Shown here piece after piece: positions 7,875 to 15,751 of a stretch of 64,000 nt of DNA. Position numbers and translations under genes: made by a program. The notes below the pieces were generated by a model. The model ran no database searches. It saw only the letters and a list, made by a program, of their open reading frames with translations, and was not told the origin of the DNA. Numbering within the stretch: position 1 is the stretch's first letter; each line of letters starts with the position of its first letter. Origin of the DNA: Mycolicibacterium brisbanense (lineage in GTDB: Bacteria > Actinomycetota > Actinomycetes > Mycobacteriales > Mycobacteriaceae); contig NZ_BCSX01000044.1 of assembly GCF_001570425.1 (NCBI RefSeq), positions 208,455 through 272,454 on the forward strand. The letters are read 5' to 3'.

Positions 7875-8693
7875 TCAGAACGCGTAGCGGTGGTACTGCG
7901 CCATGTACCGCAGTGCGGGCAGCGTTCCCATCACCTTCACGGTCCACCGGTAGTACCAGACCACGTGGTCGAACGCGTCGTCGTCGAACGGTGACGTCCA
8001 GGCCAGCAAGCGGGTGCCCGGTACGGCGTCGAGGATGTCCTCGGGTTTGTTGATCGCCCAGTGCAAGTGAGCTCCGGCCCGGCGCACGACGGCGTTCATC
8101 CACTGCGCCTTGATGCCCAACCGGTTGAACGCGTCGAATTGCAGTTCGCCGGAATCGAATCGGTCCACCACCCTGCGCAGCAGGGCGACCCCGTCCTGCT
8201 CCGTGAGGTACATCGTCAGCCCCTCACCGATCAACAGGGTAGGCCGATCGGCCGGAATGCCCTGCAGCCAAGCAGGATCCGTGACCGACGCGGAGACGAC
8301 GTGGTAGTGCTCGGCAGCCGGATACAGCTGCGTGCGCAACCGCGCGACATCGGGGTAATCGATGTCGTACCACTCGACACCCGGGCCGGGTGCCAGCCGG
8401 AAAAACCGGCTGTCCAGCCCACACCCCAGGTGCAGCACGACGGCTTCGGGGTGCACCGCCAGGAACTGGCGGGCCCACCGGTCGAAGTGTGCGCTGCGGG
8501 TGGTCACCGCCGGCGAATTCGCGGCCGTGATGCTGGTCTGGCTCCAGTCGTAATCGATGCGGTCGACGATGTCCCTGGCCCAGGTGTCGTGCAGGACGGA
8601 GTTCGGCAGGTCGGCGTCGAGCGCCTTGGCGTAGAACGTCGCGAGCATGGTCTGCGGCGCGCCACGCAGGTCGACCTTGAGCTTTTCGGTCAT
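7875..8693 (-). CDS. SAM-dependent methyltransferase, leucine carboxyl methyltransferase-like
   Basis: The 272-residue protein begins MTEKLKVDLRGAPQTML. The SAM motif LHLGCGLDSRFFRL (88-101) with G-x-G-x-D-x-R is diagnostic of the LCM/PPM1-like methyltransferases that are expanded in mycobacteria. Downstream, EWYDIDYPDV and GEGLTMYL match later motifs of the family. The natural substrate is unknown. An in-frame start at 8729 would add 12 residues; I prefer the ATG at 8693 because the family N-terminus begins there. The gene ends 10 bp from the shared terminator. Confidence 0.85.
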   Translation of the reverse strand: MTEKLKVDLRGAPQTMLATFYAKALDADLPNSVLHDTWARDIVDRIDYDWSQTSITAANSPAVTTRSAHFDRWARQFLAVHPEAVVLHLGCGLDSRFFRLAPGPGVEWYDIDYPDVARLRTQLYPAAEHYHVVSASVTDPAWLQGIPADRPTLLIGEGLTMYLTEQDGVALLRRVVDRFDSGELQFDAFNRLGIKAQWMNAVVRRAGAHLHWAINKPEDILDAVPGTRLLAWTSPFDDDAFDHVVWYYRWTVKVMGTLPALRYMAQYHRYAF

Positions 8694-8757
8694 GCTCGCC
8701 AGGCTAGCGCGGTAATACGGTTGCAGCACAAGCCTTTAACGCCTACCGGCGTGGCGT

Positions 8758-9783
8758 TCAGCCCTGCTTGGCGGCACGTCTCGCCGCGCGCACGCCCACC
8801 CAGAACCGAGCCGCCTCCCGCACGGCATCCTCGACCGACCCTGGGCGCCAACCCAATTCACGCTCGGCCTTGCCGTGGTCGACGGGAGCCTCGGCACGCA
8901 TCAGCCGCAGCGATGCCAGCGACATCTGCTCCTCGGTGCCCTTGAGTCTGCCCTTGATCGTGCCGATCGTGGCCAGCGCGTACGTGAGCGGCAACGGAAT
9001 TGTCTTCGCGGGTGGCGCGACACCGGCGGCGTCCGCGGCGATGCGGGCCACCTCGGCGTTACTGATCATCTTCGCCGAGATGAGGTAACGCTCGCCGACG
9101 CGCCCCTTGTCCGCAGCGAGGATCAGTGCCCGGGCGGCGTCGTTGACACCGACGGCTTCCAATTCGATCCCGCTCATCACGAACGGCAGCTTGCCGAATG
9201 CGGCGCCCGCGATGATGGATCCGTGCGGGGTGCGACCCCAGTCGCGGCCGCCGTAGGTGGTCGAGACGCACATCGCGACGGCGGGTAGCCCACGTTCGCG
9301 GGCGTACTGCAGCACCAGGTTCTCGGCCTGCACACGGGACCGCACGTACGGAGTGAGGCGTCTGAGCTGGTTGTCCCCGATGACGTGGTCCTCGGTGGAC
9401 ACCCGGCCGCGCCGTCGGTCCACGGTGGCATAACTGCTGGTGAATACGAAACGTCGTAACCCAGAAGCGATCTCGGGCTCAACGGCGATGTCGAGCACGT
9501 TGCGGGTGCCCTCGACGTTGGTGCGGAACAGCGGCGCTGGGTCGCGCAGCCAGCCGCGGGTGTCGACGACGCAGTAGTAGACGACGTCGGCGCCGGTCAT
9601 CGCCGTGCGCAGCACATCGTTGTCCCAGATGTCGCCGAGAAACCGGGTGACGTCGAGATCGTCGATACCGATCGTGTTGGCGCCGGACCGCACCATCACC
9701 CGGACGTCTTCGCCTGCCTCGACGAGCTGGCGGGTGACGTGCGAGCCCAGGTAGCCGTTGGCGCCGATGACCAGAGCGGTCAT
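8758..9783 (-). CDS. NAD(P)-dependent epimerase/3-beta-HSD-like SDR
   Basis: The 341-residue extended SDR has a GANGYLG dinucleotide motif at 7-13. It resembles 3-beta-hydroxysteroid dehydrogenase/dihydroflavonol reductase proteins. The active-site region reads YVRSR (Y146, R150), so the usual YxxxK lysine is an arginine. The gene corresponds in position to the gene I remember as Rv0139 of M. tuberculosis, beside msrA and cyp138. Its ATG overlaps the TGA of the upstream NTF2-like gene by 4 bp. A KstR box precedes that gene, so a role in steroid or lipid catabolism is suggested. This is inference. Confidence 0.82.
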   Translation of the reverse strand: MTALVIGANGYLGSHVTRQLVEAGEDVRVMVRSGANTIGIDDLDVTRFLGDIWDNDVLRTAMTGADVVYYCVVDTRGWLRDPAPLFRTNVEGTRNVLDIAVEPEIASGLRRFVFTSSYATVDRRRGRVSTEDHVIGDNQLRRLTPYVRSRVQAENLVLQYARERGLPAVAMCVSTTYGGRDWGRTPHGSIIAGAAFGKLPFVMSGIELEAVGVNDAARALILAADKGRVGERYLISAKMISNAEVARIAADAAGVAPPAKTIPLPLTYALATIGTIKGRLKGTEEQMSLASLRLMRAEAPVDHGKAERELGWRPGSVEDAVREAARFWVGVRAARRAAKQG

Positions 9784-10292
9784 GCCTGCCGTCCCATCTT
9801 CTCCATCCGCTGCATCCAGTGCGCCGCCTCGTCGGACAGCGTGCCGAGCTCGGCGGCTTTCCGGCACCACTTCATCGCGGCGGACACGAACCGCAGTGGG
9901 TTGTAGATGTCCTCTTGGCGGGACCACTGCCCGTCGCCGGCGTAGGTGATGATCGAGATGTTGGTCGCGCTGATGATGGTGCCGTCGCCCGGGTCGACCA
10001 TCGGGTTGTCCAGCTCGCAGATGATCCGCCCAGTCGATTCGTCGATCACATGCCAGAGCGCCGGGAACGCCGTCATGTAGCTGCCCGGGAAGCTCGTCAT
10101 GGTCTTCCAGATCCAGGACCGCACTTCGTCGCGGCCCTTCATGGTGCCCGCGGCGTGCTCGATGTACTCGACGTCGGGCGTGTAGTGCTCCACCCAGACG
10201 TCCCAGTCCTTGGTCGTGGCGGCGCGGTCGACGGTCTTCTCGAAGGTCGCGAACGCTGCGGCCAGCTCGTCGCGGCTGAACGTCTTGCTCAC
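9780..10292 (-). CDS. NTF2/SnoaL-like protein, first gene after the KstR box
   Basis: The 170-residue protein has the cone-shaped alpha+beta NTF2-like pattern: a helical start, then DWDVWVEHYTPDVEYIEH, GRDEVRSWI and later strands. Family members include limonene epoxide hydrolase and ketosteroid isomerase-like enzymes. I place the start at GTG 10292, nine bases from a perfect KstR operator, so the transcript may be leaderless or nearly so. ATGA overlap with the SDR gene indicates an operon. A steroid or isoprenoid substrate is suggested by the operator only. Confidence 0.78.
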   Translation of the reverse strand: MSKTFSRDELAAAFATFEKTVDRAATTKDWDVWVEHYTPDVEYIEHAAGTMKGRDEVRSWIWKTMTSFPGSYMTAFPALWHVIDESTGRIICELDNPMVDPGDGTIISATNISIITYAGDGQWSRQEDIYNPLRFVSAAMKWCRKAAELGTLSDEAAHWMQRMEKMGRQA

Positions 10293-10300
10293 CCAAGAAC

Positions 10301-10314
10301 TAGAACACGTTCTA
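10301..10314. promoter_or_regulatory. KstR operator
   Basis: TAGAACACGTTCTA is a perfect 14-bp palindrome that fits the known KstR consensus TNNAACNNGTTNNA. KstR represses cholesterol catabolism genes in mycobacteria. The site lies just upstream of the GTG at 10292 and overlaps the stop codon of the preceding gene (stop at 10312-10314), so it acts as an operator inside a gene row. Confidence 0.85.
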
Positions 10315-10713
10315 CCACTCGGCGGCAAGCACCTGCCGGTCCCCCAACGGCGCGGACAGCGGCACGTCCACCGTCCCGCGGACCGCCAGCGCGATACACA
10401 TTCGTCCCACCGATTCCGGTGGCGTTCCGCCACGCAGGTCCACTGTGACGGTCCGATCGGTCTCCTGCGCGGTGACATGCACACCGAAGCAATCCGGGGT
10501 GCCCGCGGTGAAATTCACCGCGAGACCCTCGCCGCTGCGGGTCCAGGATTCGATGCGGGTGACATGCGGGGCGACGATGGCCGGGTTGTCGACGAATACC
10601 GTGCGGCCCGCGTCCGGCGCCGCCTCGGGCACGGCTGTCGGCTCTGCGGCAGCCTCGCCGGCTCCGGCGCTCAGGAGTAAACAGGCCAGAGCTGCGGTTA
10701 CAGCTATGCGCAT
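10312..10713 (-). CDS. Secreted hypothetical protein
   Basis: The 133-residue protein starts MRIAVTAALACLLLSAGAGE, a signal peptide with probable cleavage after AAA near residue 24. The mature part is a small beta-rich domain with two cysteines (PDCFGVHV and RMCIALAV) that could form a disulfide. No family recognised. It lies between msrA (divergent) and the KstR-controlled pair; its stop codon lies within the KstR box. Confidence 0.75.
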   Translation of the reverse strand: MRIAVTAALACLLLSAGAGEAAAEPTAVPEAAPDAGRTVFVDNPAIVAPHVTRIESWTRSGEGLAVNFTAGTPDCFGVHVTAQETDRTVTVDLRGGTPPESVGRMCIALAVRGTVDVPLSAPLGDRQVLAAEW

Positions 10714-10785
10714 GGGTCCAACCGTAGCGCCGGAGCACAATGGGACCCACCAGCCCTACCGACCCCTATTGAAGGAGCGAGCGCA

Positions 10786-11301
10786 ATGAGCAACTACTCC
10801 ACGGCAATTCTCGCGGGCGGCTGCTTCTGGGGCATGCAGGATCTCATCCGCAAGCAGCCGGGGGTGGTGTCGACGCGGGTGGGCTACACCGGTGGGCGCA
10901 ACGACCACCCCACCTACCGCAACCATCCCGGCCACGCCGAGGCCGTCGAGATCGTCTACGACCCCGCCAAGACCGACTACCGGGCGCTGCTGGAGTTCTT
11001 CTTCCAGATTCACGATCCGAGCACCAAGGACCGCCAGGGCAACGACGTCGGCACCAGCTACCGGTCGGCGATCTTCTACCTCGACGACGAGCAGAAGCGC
11101 ATCGCGCTGGACACCATCGCCGACGTGGACGCGTCGGGGCTGTGGCCGGGCAAGGTGGTCACCGAGGTCACGCCCGCCGTCGACTTCTGGGAGGCCGAGC
11201 CCGAGCACCAGGATTACCTGCAGCACTTCCCCAACGGCTACACCTGCCACTTCCCGCGGCCGGGTTGGAAGCTGCCGAAGCGCCAGACCGCCAGCCAGTA
11301 A
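10786..11301 (+). CDS. msrA: Peptide methionine-S-sulfoxide reductase A
   Basis: The 171-residue protein has the MsrA active-site motif GGCFWG with the nucleophile Cys at position 13. GYTGG, GHAEAVEIVYDP and FFQIHDPST follow as in the family. It reduces the S-epimer of methionine sulfoxide in proteins and free methionine. AAGGAG precedes the ATG. It is convergent with cyp138, separated by 3 bp; the same pair is adjacent in M. tuberculosis. Confidence 0.95.
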   Translation: MSNYSTAILAGGCFWGMQDLIRKQPGVVSTRVGYTGGRNDHPTYRNHPGHAEAVEIVYDPAKTDYRALLEFFFQIHDPSTKDRQGNDVGTSYRSAIFYLDDEQKRIALDTIADVDASGLWPGKVVTEVTPAVDFWEAEPEHQDYLQHFPNGYTCHFPRPGWKLPKRQTASQ

Positions 11302-11304
11302 TCG

Positions 11305-12648
11305 CTACTGTCCCAGCGGGGTGGCGCGCCGGTGCACGACGATCCGGCCGCCCGACTTCGGGGTGTAGGCCACTCCGCGGGAGTGCACTTTTTCACCCGG
11401 TGCCGTGGTGGTTTCGATGACGAAGTGCCGCAACACCGTTCGCAGCACGACGTCCATCTCGACATTGGCGAACGCGGCGCCCACGCACCGCCGGGTGCCG
11501 CCGCCGAAGGGGATCCAGCCCAGGCCCGGTCGGTTGCCCACGAAGCGCTGCGGGTCGAACCGGCCCGGGTCGGGGAACTCTTCGGGCCGTTCCTGGATCG
11601 CGGCGAGCGCGACGATCACCGAGTAGCCGCGCGGGATCATCCAGTCGCCGAGTTCGAATGAAGGCGCGTAGACGTGGCGGCCGGCGAAATCGATGACGGT
11701 GCGGACCCGCTGGATCTCGAGGATGGCCGCCTGGCGGTACTCGTTGCCGTCGGTCGCGGCCTCGGCGACCAGTTGCGCAAGAACCTCGGGGTGGCGGCTG
11801 ATGCGTTCGAACGCCCATCCCAGCGTGGACGCCGTGGTTTCGTGGCCTGCCGCCAGCAGGGTCAGCAGCTCGTCGCCGATGTCCTTGCGGGACATGGCCG
11901 AACCGTCCTCGTAGGTGCTGCGGAGCAGCAGCGCGAGAATGTCGTCGCGATGCTCGAATTCCGGATCGGATTCGATCCGCTCGATCAGCTGGTCGATCAC
12001 CGCGTCGTACTGCCTGCGGTATCTGGCGAGTCGCGCCCACGGGCTGAACCGGCCGTAGTCCCGCGTCGGGGTGGGCAGCACGGCGAGCCGTGACCCGAGG
12101 GTCACCCAGGGCGGGATGATGCGGCGCAGCTCGTCGAGTTGTTCGCCGTCGGCGCCGAACACCGCCCGCAGGATGGCGTTGAGGGTGATCCGCATCATCG
12201 GTTCGAGGGTTTCGAACTCCTCACCCTCGGGCCAGTTGGCCGATTCGCGGAGGGTTTCCTCTTCGAAGATGGCCTCGTAGTTGCGGATGCTCTTGCCGTG
12301 GAACGGCGGGGTCAGAAGCTTGCGGCGGCGCCGGTGATCGGTGCCGTCGAGGGCGAAGACCGAGCCGGAGCCGAGGATGCGGCTCAGGTTGGGCTGGACG
12401 TTGCCGACGTCCTCGGTGTTGGCCTGGAACAGCTGCTTGGCCAGCTGCGGTTCGGCGACGATGACCGTGCGCCCGAACATGGGTAACCGCAGGGTGAAGA
12501 TGTCGCCGTAACGCCGGGAGATCCGTTTGACCATCCACCGCCGCGCCAGGGCATACCCGGCGCCCTGCAGCACGACGGGGATTCGGGGGCCGGGCGGAAT
12601 ACGCGCCTCGGTGATTTCGGGGTGTACGACGGTCACTGTTTCGGTCAT
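11305..12648 (-). CDS. cyp138: Cytochrome P450 CYP138
   Basis: The 447-residue P450 shows the I-helix oxygen motif AGHETT (267-272), the K-helix ExxR (E311, R314) and the heme loop FGGGTRRCVG with Cys388 as the iron ligand. Sequence features such as QPNLSRILGSGSVFALDG match what I recall of mycobacterial CYP138. The start at 12648 gives a typical length. Substrate unknown. Gene order (TetR, cyp138, msrA, NTF2-like, SDR) mirrors M. tuberculosis Rv0135c-Rv0139. It diverges from the TetR gene over 90 bp with inverted repeats. Confidence 0.93.
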   Translation of the reverse strand: MTETVTVVHPEITEARIPPGPRIPVVLQGAGYALARRWMVKRISRRYGDIFTLRLPMFGRTVIVAEPQLAKQLFQANTEDVGNVQPNLSRILGSGSVFALDGTDHRRRRKLLTPPFHGKSIRNYEAIFEEETLRESANWPEGEEFETLEPMMRITLNAILRAVFGADGEQLDELRRIIPPWVTLGSRLAVLPTPTRDYGRFSPWARLARYRRQYDAVIDQLIERIESDPEFEHRDDILALLLRSTYEDGSAMSRKDIGDELLTLLAAGHETTASTLGWAFERISRHPEVLAQLVAEAATDGNEYRQAAILEIQRVRTVIDFAGRHVYAPSFELGDWMIPRGYSVIVALAAIQERPEEFPDPGRFDPQRFVGNRPGLGWIPFGGGTRRCVGAAFANVEMDVVLRTVLRHFVIETTTAPGEKVHSRGVAYTPKSGGRIVVHRRATPLGQ

Positions 12649-12660
12649 GCCATCTCCAGC

Positions 12661-12707
12661 CACACGTTGGTACTGCCGTGTACCACTAACGTGTGTAGTA
12701 CGGTACT
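12661..12707. promoter_or_regulatory. Inverted repeats between cyp138 and its divergent TetR gene
   Basis: Three inverted repeats lie in the short divergent promoter region: CACACGTT (12661-12668) with AACGTGTG (12688-12695), GGTAC (12669-12673) with GTACC (12680-12684), and AGTAC-G-GTACT (12697-12707). They are likely TetR-family operators and could act on both genes. Confidence 0.6.
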
Positions 12708-12738
12708 CGCAGGTACCAAGAGACGCAAGGGTGGTGAC

Positions 12739-13371
12739 ATGACTGCTGCACTCGCGGGTTCCGGATCTCCCGCCGGAACCGACGCCTTCCGGTTGCGCCT
12801 GCTCGACGGGCTCGCGGCAGCCATCACCGACAAGGGATATCGGGAAACTACGGTGGCCGACGTCGTCCGGCACGCCCGCACCTCCAAGCGCACCTTCTAC
12901 GACCAATTCTCCAGCAAGGAAGCGTGTTTCATCGAGTTGCTGCGACTCAACAACGCACGGCTGGTCGGCGAGATCCGGGCCGCCGTCGATGCCGACGGGC
13001 CCTGGCAGGACCAAATCGAACAAGCCGTCGGCGCCTACGTCGACCACATCGAATCAGCCCCCGCGGTCACCTTGAGCTGGATCCGGGAACTGCCCGCGCT
13101 CGGCGCCCAGGCCCGCCCGCTGCAGCGCGAAGCGATGCGCGAGCTCACCGATCTGCTCATCGATCTCAGTGCGAACGCGGGGTTCCGCCACGCCGAACTG
13201 CCGGAGCTGACCCGGCCGATGGCGATCATCCTGCTGGGCGGGCTGCGGGAACTGACCGCGATGATCGTCGAAGACGGCCGCGAAATCCGTGAGATCTACG
13301 GTCCGGCCGTGGCCGCGTCACAGGCCATCCTCGGCCCGCGCGCCGAGTCAGCCGAGCATCAGTCGCGCTGA
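12739..13371 (+). CDS. TetR-family repressor, likely local regulator of cyp138
   Basis: The 210-residue protein has a canonical TetR N-terminal domain: TVADVVRHARTSKRTFYDQFSS is the helix-turn-helix with the conserved TFYxxF segment (about residues 38-55). The C-terminal half is helical and would bind a ligand. The ATG at 12739 follows GGTGG. Its divergent position with cyp138 and the repeats between them suggest auto-regulation and control of the P450. It overlaps the 3' end of the convergent TetR gene by 24 bp. Confidence 0.88.
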   Translation: MTAALAGSGSPAGTDAFRLRLLDGLAAAITDKGYRETTVADVVRHARTSKRTFYDQFSSKEACFIELLRLNNARLVGEIRAAVDADGPWQDQIEQAVGAYVDHIESAPAVTLSWIRELPALGAQARPLQREAMRELTDLLIDLSANAGFRHAELPELTRPMAIILLGGLRELTAMIVEDGREIREIYGPAVAASQAILGPRAESAEHQSR

Positions 13372-13917
13372 TTTCTCCAGTCGGCGCGCGATCGCCGGAT
13401 ATGCCTCGTAGCCCATGCCGGCCCGCACGAGCGCCCCGGAGTAGAGCAGCTCCAGCGAGTCGATGACATCGGGATCGGTGTCCGGGCCGAGCGCAGCGGC
13501 GAGCCGCCCGCGGATGTCGGCGCCGATGCGCTGGCGCAGGACCTCGACGTCAGGATCTCTGCCGAGCAGGGCATTGGTCACCGCACCGGCGAATTCGGGC
13601 TCGTCGGCCACCAGCGACGCGATGTGCTGCAGCACTTCCACGACCCTGGTCGCCGGGTCCGGCGAGGTATGCGGTGCGGGTGGAGCGCCTGCGAGCCTGC
13701 GCCAGAACACCTCGGCGACAAGGTGTTCCTTGGAAGAGAAGTAGGTGTAGGCCGTCGCTGACCCGACGCCCGCCTCGGCCGCCACCCGGCGCACGGTCAA
13801 CCCCGCGAAACCTTCTCGCCGGATGAGTTCGACCGCGGCGCGGCCCAGACGTTCGACGGTGTCGGCTTGCCGCGCGGTCAGCCGACGGCGCGTCGACTCC
13901 AGGGCCGGATCGGACAC
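13348..13917 (-). CDS. TetR-family regulator of the methyltransferase/glycosyltransferase locus
   Basis: The 189-residue protein starts at GTG 13917 (VSDPALESTRRRLTARQ). Its TetR domain contains TVRRVAAEAGVGSATAYTYF, the recognition helix segment, and the C-terminal half is helical. The start codon lies inside the palindrome GGACACGTGTCC, so it is probably autoregulated. The same core recurs at 17790-17807 upstream of the glycosyltransferase operon, which links this regulator to genes on both sides. Ligand unknown. Confidence 0.85.
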   Translation of the reverse strand: MSDPALESTRRRLTARQADTVERLGRAAVELIRREGFAGLTVRRVAAEAGVGSATAYTYFSSKEHLVAEVFWRRLAGAPPAPHTSPDPATRVVEVLQHIASLVADEPEFAGAVTNALLGRDPDVEVLRQRIGADIRGRLAAALGPDTDPDVIDSLELLYSGALVRAGMGYEAYPAIARRLEKSARLMLG

Positions 13918-13926
13918 GTGTCCGGA
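13909..13926. promoter_or_regulatory. TetR-type operator, copy 1 (GGACACGTGTCC)
   Basis: ATCGGACACGTGTCCGGA contains the 14-bp perfect palindrome CGGACACGTGTCCG. It overlaps the GTG start of the TetR gene and lies about 45 bp upstream of the divergent methyltransferase start. The core is shared with the site at 17790-17807. Confidence 0.75.
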
Positions 13927-13970
13927 CGCTACTACAACACCGGTGGACCAGCAACGTAGATTGGGGTCCC

Positions 13971-14681
13971 ATGAGCGACGCAGGCGGCGCGAATCGACGC
14001 ACGAGCACCACCGAAACTGTGCCACCTCCCCTGTCACCACGCGCCGAGCGTCTTATCGCACTGGCCGAGCAGGTCACCGGCTTCATGCCTGCCGACGAGG
14101 GCCGTGCCCTCTACGACGCCGCGCTCCGCTATCTCGACGGCGGGGTCGGCGTCGAGATCGGGACGTACTGCGGCAAGTCGACAGTGTTGCTCGGTGCAGC
14201 CGCGCAGGAAACCGGTGCGGTGATCTACACCGTCGACCATCACCACGGGTCCGAAGAGCACCAGCCGGGTTGGGAATACCACGACACGTCGCTGGTCGAT
14301 CCCGTCACCGGACTGTTCGACACGTTACCGACCATGCGGCACACTCTGGACGCGGCCGGGCTCGACGAGCACGTCGTGGCGGTGGTCGGAAAGTCGCCGG
14401 TGGTGGCCCGCGGCTGGCGAATGCCGTTGCGGCTGTTGTTCATCGACGGCGGCCACACCGAGGAAGCCGCACAGCGCGATTTCGACGGCTGGGCCCGCTG
14501 GGTCGATGTCGGTGGTGCACTGATCATCCATGACGTGTTCCCGAATCCCGCCGACGGCGGCCAGGCCCCGTTCCACATCTACCAGCGGGCGCTGGGCACC
14601 GGTGCGTTCCGTGAGGTGGGTGTCACGGGGTCGATGCGGGTGCTGCAACGCACTTCGGGTGCAGCCGGCCGGCTGGACTAG
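13971..14681 (+). CDS. Class I SAM methyltransferase (Methyltransf_24-like)
   Basis: The 236-residue protein has a SAM-binding motif I of the form GVEIGTYCGKSTVLLG (about 54-69) and an acidic motif LLFIDGGHT later. The TYCGKST variant and IDGGH are typical of the Methyltransf_24 group that acts on small molecules and sugars. It is divergent from the TetR gene across operator copy 1. Its stop overlaps the stop of the convergent alpha/alpha-barrel gene by 4 bp. The substrate is unknown, but the glycosyltransferase nearby suggests a glycosylated metabolite. Confidence 0.8.
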   Translation: MSDAGGANRRTSTTETVPPPLSPRAERLIALAEQVTGFMPADEGRALYDAALRYLDGGVGVEIGTYCGKSTVLLGAAAQETGAVIYTVDHHHGSEEHQPGWEYHDTSLVDPVTGLFDTLPTMRHTLDAAGLDEHVVAVVGKSPVVARGWRMPLRLLFIDGGHTEEAAQRDFDGWARWVDVGGALIIHDVFPNPADGGQAPFHIYQRALGTGAFREVGVTGSMRVLQRTSGAAGRLD

Positions 14682-15748
14682 CGGTCGCTGACCACGCACT
14701 CGCAGTCGAACTCGCCTTCCAGGCCGCGCGGCAGGCCCTCGCCCCGGAAGATGCCGCTGGCAGGCGTGGTCGACGACAGCGCGTCGGCAGCCAGGATCAT
14801 CGCCGCACCTGTCCAGGTCGTGCGTTCCTCGGGCCAGCGTTTACCGTCCGCGAAAACCAGTCCGGTCCAATAGGATCCGTCGTCTTCACGCAGATGCTGC
14901 ATGGCGGTGAACTGCTGGTGCGCCCGCCGGCTGTCACCGATCGCGTCCAGCGCCATCACCAGCTCGCACGTCTCGGCGCCGGTGACCCATGGCCGGTGAT
15001 CCACACAGCGGATGCCCAGCCCCGGCACCACGAAGTCATTCCAGCGGTCCTCGATACGGGCCAGGGCCGCCGCTCCCTGCAGGGCCCCACCCAGCACCGG
15101 GTAGTACCACTCCATCGCGTGGGTGTCCTTGGCGGAGAAGGCTTCCGGATGTGCAACGATGGCGTGGCCGAGTCGCCCCAGCGCGACCTCCCATTCCGGC
15201 TGCGGATCGTCGAGGTAGTCGGCGAGCGCCAACCCGCACCGGATGCTGTGGTAGATGCTCGCGCAGCCCGTCAGCAACGCCTCGCGCACGGGGCCCGATG
15301 ACGTACTGGCCCAATAGATCTCGCCACCGGAGGCTTGTAGTCCGAGGACGAAGTCGATGGCCGCGGTCACCACAGGCCACATCGTCTCGGCGAACCGTCG
15401 GTCGCGGGTGATCAGCACGTGATGCCAGACCCCGGTCGCCACGTAGGCACAGAAGTTGCTGTCGCTGTTGGCATCCTCGATGACGCCTGCTCGCAACTGG
15501 ATGGGCCAGGACCCGTCCGGCCGCTGCGCGGTGCGGCACCAGTCGAACGCCGCCCGGGCCGGCTCGATGAGCCCGGCCACGGTGAGTGCCATGGCGTTCT
15601 CGACGTGATCCCACGGGTCGGTGTGCCCACCGTCGAACCAGGGCAGCGCACCTGAAGTCTCCTGGGTCGCCGCGATCGACTCTGCTGTCTTGCGGCACGC
15701 GGCGGGCGTCAGGACACCCGCGACCCCGGGAGCTTCAGTCCGTCGCAA
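14678..15748 (-). CDS. Alpha/alpha-barrel protein, prenyltransferase/glycosidase-like
   Basis: The 356-residue protein has repeated helical hairpins. Aromatic and acidic motifs include LPWFDGGHTDPWDHVENAMA, QRPDGSWP, EWYYPVLGG and EDDGSYWTGL. This pattern fits the alpha/alpha toroid fold shared by terpene cyclase/prenyltransferase beta-subunit-like proteins and six-hairpin glycosidases. Such proteins are often annotated as prenyltransferases, but I see no terpene cyclase DxDD motif. The start is TTG 15748, directly after the in-frame TGA of the upstream methyltransferase (TGAACGTTG), which suggests translational coupling. It is the last gene of the three-gene operon. Its role is not known. 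Confidence 0.7.
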   Translation of the reverse strand: MRRTEAPGVAGVLTPAACRKTAESIAATQETSGALPWFDGGHTDPWDHVENAMALTVAGLIEPARAAFDWCRTAQRPDGSWPIQLRAGVIEDANSDSNFCAYVATGVWHHVLITRDRRFAETMWPVVTAAIDFVLGLQASGGEIYWASTSSGPVREALLTGCASIYHSIRCGLALADYLDDPQPEWEVALGRLGHAIVAHPEAFSAKDTHAMEWYYPVLGGALQGAAALARIEDRWNDFVVPGLGIRCVDHRPWVTGAETCELVMALDAIGDSRRAHQQFTAMQHLREDDGSYWTGLVFADGKRWPEERTTWTGAAMILAADALSSTTPASGIFRGEGLPRGLEGEFDCECVVSDR

Positions 15749-15751
15749 CGT

